From Rhodobiaceae bacterium UBA7804 (GTDB taxonomy: Bacteria; Pseudomonadota; Alphaproteobacteria; Parvibaculales; Parvibaculaceae), in assembly GCA_002480495.1 (NCBI GenBank), contig DLCG01000019.1, positions 65,220 to 129,219 on the forward strand: a stretch of 64,000 nt of DNA, written 5' to 3'. How positions within the stretch are numbered: the first letter of the stretch is position 1; each line of letters starts with the position of its first letter. A program made the position numbers and the translations under genes. Under the pieces are notes generated by a model. It ran no database searches. It was not told the DNA's origin and was given only the letters and a program-made list of their open reading frames with translations. Positions 58,469 to 64,000 of this stretch are shown here, piece by piece.

Positions 58469-58833
58469 GCGCGGCGCTCCTTGATGAATTCCACAATGCG
58501 CTGGAACTGGACCACATGGGCCGGCAGCGCGGGGTGGGCGGGGGCGGTCTGTTCCGTTTCCGGCGTTGCGGGCGCCTCGATGCCGCCTTCGATCAGCAGC
58601 GGCGTTTCGCCGCCCGTCAGGATCAGGTGTTCCTTTCCATCGCGGCGGATCAGAAGCAGGCGATGCTTGGCGTCGATCGCCTTCACCTCGACGATGCCGA
58701 GGCGGCGCTGCCCGCCGGCCGCCGAGACGCCGGGCGCAAGGCCGAGGCGGCGGGCGACGATGGCGCAGACGCCAATCAACCCCAGAATGAATGCGAGAGC
58801 CGCAACGAACCGGAAGATTTCCGAGAAGTCCAT
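58465..58833 (-). CDS. fliO: Flagellar export chaperone FliO
   Basis: A 122-residue protein with one TM helix (about 8-28: RFVAALAFILGLIGVCAIVAR) and the FliO domain (LGIVEVKAIDAKHRLLLIRRDGKEHLILTGG). FliO assists FliP assembly. It starts 69 bp from the CtrA box at 58902. Confidence 0.9.
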   Translation of the reverse strand: MDFSEIFRFVAALAFILGLIGVCAIVARRLGLAPGVSAAGGQRRLGIVEVKAIDAKHRLLLIRRDGKEHLILTGGETPLLIEGGIEAPATPETEQTAPAHPALPAHVVQFQRIVEFIKERRA

Positions 58834-58901
58834 TTTGGATTCTACCCCCAGATTGGACGGCCTTGGACCGTCCGTGATGGGAAGAATTTGCCGCGTCAGG
58901 C

Positions 58902-58916
58902 TTAATGGCGGGTTAA
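58902..58916. promoter_or_regulatory. Perfect CtrA box between fliO and flgB
   Basis: TTAA-TGGCGGG-TTAA, the full consensus, in a divergent intergenic region; it could control both fliOP and the flgBC-fliEQR-flhB operon. Confidence 0.82.
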
Positions 58917-58965
58917 AGGCGAGACGGAGCGCGGCTTTCGCTGGTTACCTCTTCGTTAGCGCGCC

Positions 58966-58980
58966 CGGCAGTATTTGCCG
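58966..58980. promoter_or_regulatory. FlbD-like palindrome between fliO and flgB
   Basis: CGGCAGTATTTGCCG. FlbD represses early (class II) genes as well as activating late ones in Caulobacter, so a site here would fit repression. Confidence 0.5.
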
Positions 58981-59109
58981 CGTTAGGGCGATGTTAACTC
59001 CGGGACGGTGACACTCGCCCTTGCCGCCAAGGAATGCGTGGCTTCAGACACGGCCGTTTGATCGCTCAGGACGAGCGTTCGGGGAGCCGGTCGCGGGGGC
59101 ACGCGGGCG

Positions 59110-59538
59110 ATGGCAATCGGCGATCTTCCCATCTTCGAAATGATGAAGCAGCGCATGCAGTGGCTGACGGCGCGTCAGCAGGTGCTCGCGCAGAACGTCG
59201 CCAATGCCGATACGCCTGGCTATACGGCGCGCGACCTCAAACAGCTCGATTTCGGCGCGATGGTGGAACGGAGCGGACCCGCGCTTCGCGCCGTCGCGAC
59301 ACAGGCCGGTCATATAGGCAGCCCGGTGACGGGCAGGGGCCAAGGCATGCATCCCGGGCAGGCGACGGGCGGCGAAGTCATCAAGAAGCCGGACTTCGAA
59401 ACCTCCCCGACCGGCAATTCGGTCGTGCTCGAAGACCAGATGATCAAGGTTGCCCAGAACCAGATGGACTACCAGACGGTGACGGGCCTCTATTCGAAGA
59501 GCCTCGGGCTCATAAAGATCGCTCTCGGCCGTAGCTGA
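59110..59538 (+). CDS. flgB: Flagellar rod protein FlgB
   Basis: A 142-residue rod protein: GDLPIFEMMKQRMQWLTARQQVLAQNVANADTPGYTARDL, typical of FlgB, and C-terminal KVAQNQMDYQTVTGLYSKSLGLIKIALGR. First gene of the operon flgB-flgC-fliE-fliQ-fliR-flhB. Confidence 0.95.
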   Translation: MAIGDLPIFEMMKQRMQWLTARQQVLAQNVANADTPGYTARDLKQLDFGAMVERSGPALRAVATQAGHIGSPVTGRGQGMHPGQATGGEVIKKPDFETSPTGNSVVLEDQMIKVAQNQMDYQTVTGLYSKSLGLIKIALGRS

Positions 59539-59564
59539 GGCGGGCTGAAAGGAAGAGAAGCAAC

Positions 59565-59984
59565 ATGAGCGCCATGGACCTGATCAAGTCGATGATGGTG
59601 GCGGCCTCGGGCCTCAAGGCCCAGAGCGGACGCATGCGCGTCATCGCCGAGAATATCGCGAACGCGGATTCGACGTCGCGCGTGCCGGGCGGCGACCCCT
59701 ATCAGCGCAAGATCGTGACCTTCGAGGACAAGCTGAATCGCGAGATCGGCGCGCATACCGTGACGCTCGGGCGTCCCGTGATGGACAATAGCGAGTTCAA
59801 GCTGAAATACATGCCCGGCCATCCCGGCGCGGACGAGAACGGCTATGTGAAGATGCCGAACGTCAACGGCATGGTCGAGGCCATGGACATGCGCGAGGCA
59901 CAGCGCAGCTACGAGGCGAATCTCAATCTCATCCAGGCATCGCGCCGCATGATCGCGCAGACGATCGACATCCTGCGCAAGTGA
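59565..59984 (+). CDS. flgC: Flagellar rod protein FlgC
   Basis: A 139-residue rod protein: DLIKSMMVAASGLKAQSGRMRVIAENIANADST at the N-terminus and NGMVEAMDMREAQRSYEANLNLIQASRRMIAQTIDILRK at the C-terminus. Typical length. Confidence 0.96.
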   Translation: MSAMDLIKSMMVAASGLKAQSGRMRVIAENIANADSTSRVPGGDPYQRKIVTFEDKLNREIGAHTVTLGRPVMDNSEFKLKYMPGHPGADENGYVKMPNVNGMVEAMDMREAQRSYEANLNLIQASRRMIAQTIDILRK

Positions 59985-60006
59985 TGGCTGAAGCGAGGGT
60001 AGCGAC

Positions 60007-60330
60007 ATGACCACCATTCCGGCATCGACAGCACTCAACGCCTATGCCCGCGCTGCGGGGATGGGCGCCGGCAACCAGACGCCACAGGCTGGCGGCGCCA
60101 AGGAAGCGTCAGGCGGCTTCGGCGACATGCTGAAGCAGGCGATCGAAGAGGGGGTCGAGACCTCGAAAGCCGGGGAAACGAAGATGGCCGCCGTAACCGG
60201 GGGCACGAGCGGCAACATTGTCGACGTCGTAACGGCTGTAGCGGAGGCGGAGACCACGCTGCAGACGGTCGTGACCGTTCGCGACAAGGTCATTTCGGCC
60301 TATCAGGAAATCATGCGCATGCCGATCTGA
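60007..60330 (+). CDS. fliE: Hook-basal body protein FliE
   Basis: A 107-residue protein: GFGDMLKQAIEEGVETSKAGETKMAAVT and the C-terminal VVTAVAEAETTLQTVVTVRDKVISAYQEIMRMPI, the FliE signature. It links the MS ring to the rod. Confidence 0.93.
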   Translation: MTTIPASTALNAYARAAGMGAGNQTPQAGGAKEASGGFGDMLKQAIEEGVETSKAGETKMAAVTGGTSGNIVDVVTAVAEAETTLQTVVTVRDKVISAYQEIMRMPI

Positions 60331-60355
60331 CGGCTGCGGCGGGGGCTAACAATAA

Positions 60356-60619
60356 ATGACGGGACCTGAAATTCTCGACCTCGCGCGGCAGGCGATCTAC
60401 GTCATGCTCGAGGTTTCCGCACCGATGATGGTGGTCGCGCTTGTCGTCGGCCTTGCCATTGCGCTTCTGCAGGCGCTGACGCAGGTGCAGGAAATGACAT
60501 TGGTCTTCGTGCCGAAGATCGTTGCGATCTTTCTGACGCTTCTCGTTGCGCTGCCCTTCATGGCGCAGGCGCTTCATGGCTTCATGATCCTCGTGTCGCA
60601 GAAGATCGTGTCGGGCTGA
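60356..60619 (+). CDS. fliQ: Flagellar export gate protein FliQ
   Basis: An 87-residue protein with two TM helices (about 17-40 and 52-75): APMMVVALVVGLAIALLQALTQVQEMTLVFVPKIVAIF. Typical length. Confidence 0.95.
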   Translation: MTGPEILDLARQAIYVMLEVSAPMMVVALVVGLAIALLQALTQVQEMTLVFVPKIVAIFLTLLVALPFMAQALHGFMILVSQKIVSG

Positions 60620-60638
60620 GGAGCGGACGTCTGATCCC

Positions 60639-61400
60639 ATGATCACCATCGACTTCCTGCCGCAAACGGCTTTCACCTTCATGCTGATCTTCTCGCGGCT
60701 TGCCGCGATGATCATGCTGATGCCGGCGCTCGGCGAGACGAGCATTCCGGCGCAGGTGCGGCTGGTGATGGCGTTTCTCCTGTCGCTGGTCATGATGCCG
60801 CTGGTTGCCTCGACCTATGGCGCGATCCCGGTCACGGTGCCCGGACTTGCCTTCATCGTCTTCACGGAAATTGCGGTCGGGCTTTTCATCGGCGGCGTGG
60901 CGCGGATCATCATGAGCGCGCTTCACGTGGCAGGCAACATCATCGCATTGCAGATGAGCCTTGCCTTCGCGCAGAACGTCGATCCGACGCAAGGCCAGCA
61001 GGGCGTGCTGATCTCCAACTTCCTGTCGCTGCTCGCGGTCACGCTCATTTTCGCAACCAGTCTCGACCACCTGCTCATCGCCGCGATGCGAGACAGCTAC
61101 GAGATATTCGTTCCCGGACAGGCGATCCCCGTTGGCGATTTCTCGCAGATGGCGGTAAAGCTCGTTTCGGACGCTTTCCGCATCGGCCTGCAGCTCGCCG
61201 CGCCTTTCCTCGTCTTCGGGCTCGTCTTCTATGTCGGCATCGGCCTTCTTTCGCGGCTCATGCCGCAGATCCAGATTTTCTTCATCGCGATGCCGGCGAA
61301 TATCACGCTCGGTCTCGTGCTTCTGCTCTTCCTGCTCGGCGCCATGATGACGTGGTTCCTGCAGGCCTTCGAGCAGTCGATCTCCATGTTCGCCGGTTAG
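60639..61400 (+). CDS. fliR: Flagellar export gate protein FliR
   Basis: A 253-residue, multi-TM protein: FLPQTAFTFMLIFSRLAAMIMLMPALGETSIPAQVRLVMAFLLSLVMMP and AGNIIALQMSLAFAQNVDPTQG are typical of FliR. It overlaps no gene; 15 nt separate it from flhB. Confidence 0.95.
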   Translation: MITIDFLPQTAFTFMLIFSRLAAMIMLMPALGETSIPAQVRLVMAFLLSLVMMPLVASTYGAIPVTVPGLAFIVFTEIAVGLFIGGVARIIMSALHVAGNIIALQMSLAFAQNVDPTQGQQGVLISNFLSLLAVTLIFATSLDHLLIAAMRDSYEIFVPGQAIPVGDFSQMAVKLVSDAFRIGLQLAAPFLVFGLVFYVGIGLLSRLMPQIQIFFIAMPANITLGLVLLLFLLGAMMTWFLQAFEQSISMFAG

Positions 61401-61415
61401 CAGGGAGCGCTTGCC

Positions 61416-62498
61416 TTGGCCGAACAGGACGATTCAGAAAAAACAGAAGAACCAACACAACGAAAACTGGACGAGGCCCAGAAGAAGGGCGACGTCGTCA
61501 AGAGTCAGGAAATCAGCACCTGGTTCGTGATGATGGGAGGCGCCGTGGCGATCGCGCTTCTGGGACCTTCAACTGCGAGTTCCCTGGCGAGCTCGCTCAA
61601 GGTCTTTCTCGCGCAGCCGGACGCCATCCCGATGGACCCCGAGCATCTCCGGCGCATCTGGCTCAGCATCGGGCGGGACGCCTTCGGGGCGGTCATCGCG
61701 CCGCTCGGCATTCTCGTCGGCGCGGCGCTGATCGGCCATCTCATCCAGCATGCTCCGGTCTTCACCGCCGAGAACATGAAGCCGAAGCTCTCCAAGATTT
61801 CGCCCGCGGAAGGCCTGAAGCGGCTTTTCGGGCCGAAGAGTCTCATGAATCTCGCCAAGGGCGTGGTGAAGATGGCCGTCGTTGGAACGGTTTCCTTCAT
61901 GCTCGTCTGGCCGGAGCGCGATCAGCTCGCCCTCATGATGACCTGGGAAATCGCGCAGCTCCTGCCCGTGGTGCAGGCCATGGCGCTCAAGATGTTCATG
62001 GGCGTCATCGCCGTCATGACGGTGGTCGCCGGTCTCGACTATCTCTTCGAGCGCATGCAGTGGATGAAGAAGCAGCGCATGTCCATCCAGGAAGTGAAGG
62101 ACGAATACAAGCAGATGGAAGGCGACCCGACGGTGAAGGCGAAGTTGCGCCAGATCCGTGTGGAGCGCGGCCGCAAGCGCATGATGGCCGCCGTGCCGAC
62201 AGCCACCGTCATCATCACCAACCCGACCCATTATGCCGTGGCGCTCAAATACGAGCAGGGTATGGGCGCGCCGGTCGTGGTGGCGAAGGGTGTCGATGCC
62301 GTCGCCTTCAAGATCCGCGAAATCGGTCAGGAACACGACATTCCGATCGTCGAGAACCCGCCGCTCGCCCGCGCGCTCCACGCGACCGTCCAGATCGACG
62401 AGGAGGTCAAGCCCGAGCACTACAAGGCCGTGGCCGAGGTTATTGGATATGTCATGCGTCTTAAGGCTAAGATCACCGGAGGTGGCGGCCGGAGGTGA
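61416..62498 (+). CDS. flhB: Export switch protein FlhB
   Basis: A 360-residue protein with four TM helices (about 33-55, 90-112, 148-167 and 185-207) and a cytoplasmic domain containing the autocleavage site NPTH (Asn269-Pro270-Thr271-His272). It controls the switch of export from hook to filament substrates. The start is TTG at 61416, with GGGAG 9 nt upstream; N-terminus MAEQDDSEKTEEPTQRKL is typical. Confidence 0.96.
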   Translation: MAEQDDSEKTEEPTQRKLDEAQKKGDVVKSQEISTWFVMMGGAVAIALLGPSTASSLASSLKVFLAQPDAIPMDPEHLRRIWLSIGRDAFGAVIAPLGILVGAALIGHLIQHAPVFTAENMKPKLSKISPAEGLKRLFGPKSLMNLAKGVVKMAVVGTVSFMLVWPERDQLALMMTWEIAQLLPVVQAMALKMFMGVIAVMTVVAGLDYLFERMQWMKKQRMSIQEVKDEYKQMEGDPTVKAKLRQIRVERGRKRMMAAVPTATVIITNPTHYAVALKYEQGMGAPVVVAKGVDAVAFKIREIGQEHDIPIVENPPLARALHATVQIDEEVKPEHYKAVAEVIGYVMRLKAKITGGGGRR

Positions 62499-62565
62499 TT
62501 CGGCTGCGCGAGGTGATGTGCGCGGCGAACCGGCGCCGCAGGGGCGGGCACAGCAGGAGTAGCCA

Positions 62566-64000
62566 ATGGCCGAGACACCGGCCGATCTTGCCGATAGCGG
62601 CGCGGAGGGCATGGATGCCGCCGCGCTTCGGGACGATGCGCAGTGGTCGCTGCCTGCGCGGCGCTGGGTGGTTATCGCAGCGCTTGGTCTCGGTTTCGTG
62701 CTGGCGCTGCTCGACACGCTCGGCGTTCATGCGTTCGGCATGCCGGGCGGGCTTACCGCGCTCGGCCTCGTCGCCATAGCGGGCGCTGTTCTTTACGGCC
62801 TTTCCGGCGGCAATGCCGAGACCTTGAGCCGGTCGCCACTGGCGGCGGCCGATGCCCTCTCCGCGCTTCCCGATCCCTGCTATGTGTCCGACAGGCGCGG
62901 TGCGATCCTTTTCGCGAACGAGGCCTATCGCACGCTCACCGGCGGGTTCGACGGCGACAGGGCCGTGCCCATCGAGCGGCTACTTTCGGGGCGCGGCGAA
63001 GGGGCGGAAGCGTCCTTCAGGCTCGCCCAGGCCGCCCGGACGGGCTTTGCGGCCGAAGAAGATGTCCGCATCGGTCCGCCGAATGCCGAGCGCATCTACC
63101 GCGCCGTGGTCCGCCCGCTCAGCGGGGCATCCGGCGGCGCCGTCTGGCTTCTTCGCGACATGACGAGCGAACGCGCGCGGATAGAGGCGGCGGAGCGCAT
63201 GCATGGCCGCTCCCTCTCCTATATCGAACAGGCGCCGTTCGGCTTCTTCGCCACGGATGAGGACGGCAAGTTCGTCTTCATGAATGCGCGGCTTGCCTCC
63301 TGGCTCGACGTTGTGCCGGAGCGGCTCACCGAGCGGGGGACAAAGCTTTCGGAACTCGTGCTCGGCGAAGTACCGGCTCTCGCCGACGGAGTGGCCGGCA
63401 ATGACGAAGACTTGCCGCCGCTCGATATCGACCTCAAGGGAGCGGATGGGAAGGCGCTTCCGGTGCGCATCCTGCGGTCGCGCGTGAGAGCGACCGGCGG
63501 CCGCCCGCCACGCATCTTCGCGCTGGTGCTTAACCGGACGACTGGCGACAAGGCCGAAGAGACGGCGCGCGACGCGGAGATGCGGTTCGCCCGCTTCTTC
63601 AACAATGCCCCTATCGGGATTGCGACCATCGATGCGGAAGGCCGGATCGACAATGCGAACCGTTCCTTCGTCGCCTATGTGGGCGAGGGCGTCGAGCGGG
63701 GTTCGCAGCTCACCTCCCTGCTCGTCGAGGAAGACAGGCAGGCTGTCGAGGAGACGGTTGCAAACGCGCGGGCAGGCAAGTTCGCGACCGCGGCGGTCGA
63801 TGTCCGCCTCGCGCGGAGCCCAGACCGCGTCGGCCAGCTTTATGCGGCGCGGGTCGATATGGGTGAGGGCGCGGGCATCGTCGTCTATCTCATCGACGCG
63901 ACGGAGCAGAAGTCGCTCGAACTGCAATTCGCGCAATCCCAGAAGATGCAGGCGGTGGGTCAGCTTGCGGGCGGCGTCGCGCACGACTTCAACAACCTGC
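62566..64000 (+). CDS. cckA: CckA-type hybrid sensor histidine kinase (3' truncated)
   Basis: The first 478 residues of a hybrid kinase running off the window. Two TM helices (about 32-52 and 58-75) are followed by PAS-like domains (about 90-200, 210-325, 340-445). The DHp helix begins SQKMQAVGQLAGGVAHDFNNL with His473 as phosphoacceptor, the H-box of CckA. In Caulobacter CckA phosphorylates CtrA through ChpT. The location immediately downstream of flhB is frequent in alphaproteobacteria. ATG 62566 has AGGAG upstream. The kinase ATPase and receiver domains are outside the window. Confidence 0.9.
   Translation, partial: MAETPADLADSGAEGMDAAALRDDAQWSLPARRWVVIAALGLGFVLALLDTLGVHAFGMPGGLTALGLVAIAGAVLYGLSGGNAETLSRSPLAAADALSALPDPCYVSDRRGAILFANEAYRTLTGGFDGDRAVPIERLLSGRGEGAEASFRLAQAARTGFAAEEDVRIGPPNAERIYRAVVRPLSGASGGAVWLLRDMTSERARIEAAERMHGRSLSYIEQAPFGFFATDEDGKFVFMNARLASWLDVVPERLTERGTKLSELVLGEVPALADGVAGNDEDLPPLDIDLKGADGKALPVRILRSRVRATGGRPPRIFALVLNRTTGDKAEETARDAEMRFARFFNNAPIGIATIDAEGRIDNANRSFVAYVGEGVERGSQLTSLLVEEDRQAVEETVANARAGKFATAAVDVRLARSPDRVGQLYAARVDMGEGAGIVVYLIDATEQKSLELQFAQSQKMQAVGQLAGGVAHDFNNL

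Noticed and set aside
58979..59021. Sigma-54 promoter before flgB (TGACAC...TTGCC)
   Set aside because: The GG element is missing and the spacing is 11 or 14 instead of 10; flgB is expected to be CtrA-controlled.

Overview
The window is high-GC DNA from an alphaproteobacterium. The alphaproteobacterial signature is strong: FlaF/FlbT/FliX flagellar regulators, a CckA-type hybrid kinase beside flhB, three perfect CtrA boxes (TTAA-N7-TTAA), GTTC-N7-GTTC LexA boxes and an imuA/imuB/dnaE2 mutasome. Overall gene content suggests the Parvibaculum/Rhodobiaceae neighbourhood; that placement is inferred and not tested. No rRNA, tRNA, CRISPR array, transposase or prophage gene was seen.

Layout. 1-1506: end of an MCE (Mla-type) lipid transport locus. 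1611-4574: a large two-TM coiled-coil protein (TipN-like topology) and a lone Hpt phosphotransfer protein. 4918-8203: FAD oxidoreductase and a sulfatase/phosphonate monoester hydrolase, separated by repeat-rich DNA. 8425-10675: two [2Fe-2S] ferredoxins, chorismate mutase and a TrxR-type ferredoxin-NADP reductase. 10747-13316: DUF3574 protein, an unknown protein, a methyltransferase and a sulfotransferase-like protein. 13382-19787: SOS mutasome, with imuA split from imuB-dnaE2 by two inverted lipoprotein genes; each half has its own LexA box. 19806-23302: membrane protein and a DevBCA/MacB-like ABC exporter. 23307-30970: a CoxE-type VWA protein and a MoxR AAA+ ATPase, separated by a four-gene operon (thermostable-hemolysin-like, acyl-AMP ligase, heme-oxygenase-fold oxidase, SDR) that looks like a small lipid-derived biosynthetic pathway.

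31464-62498 is a large flagellar cluster: flgE-flgK-flgL; flaF-flbT; two flagellins; a TPR-glycosyltransferase resembling flagellin glycosyltransferase FlmG; flgI-flgJ-flbY; fliX; dksA; flgF-flgG-flgA-flgH; fliL-fliM-DUF6468-motE-like; a giant periplasmic AMIN/TPR-like protein; fliO-fliP; flgB-flgC-fliE-fliQ-fliR-flhB. It ends in a truncated cckA. An SDR and an HPP-CBS membrane protein interrupt it. fliF, fliG, fliN, flhA, flgD, fliK, flbD and motAB are not in the window.

Regulation can be read directly: perfect CtrA boxes in the flgI/fliX, motE/TPR and fliO/flgB intergenic regions; sigma-54 promoters (GG-N10-GC) before flgE and flgF; and GGCA-N5-TGCC palindromes about 75-90 bp upstream of those promoters that look like FlbD enhancer sites. 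This is the Caulobacter-style hierarchy (CckA, then CtrA, then class II genes, then sigma-54/FlbD class III genes). Several dispersed palindromic repeats lie between genes, including a two-hairpin element present twice, once inside the probable dksA leader.
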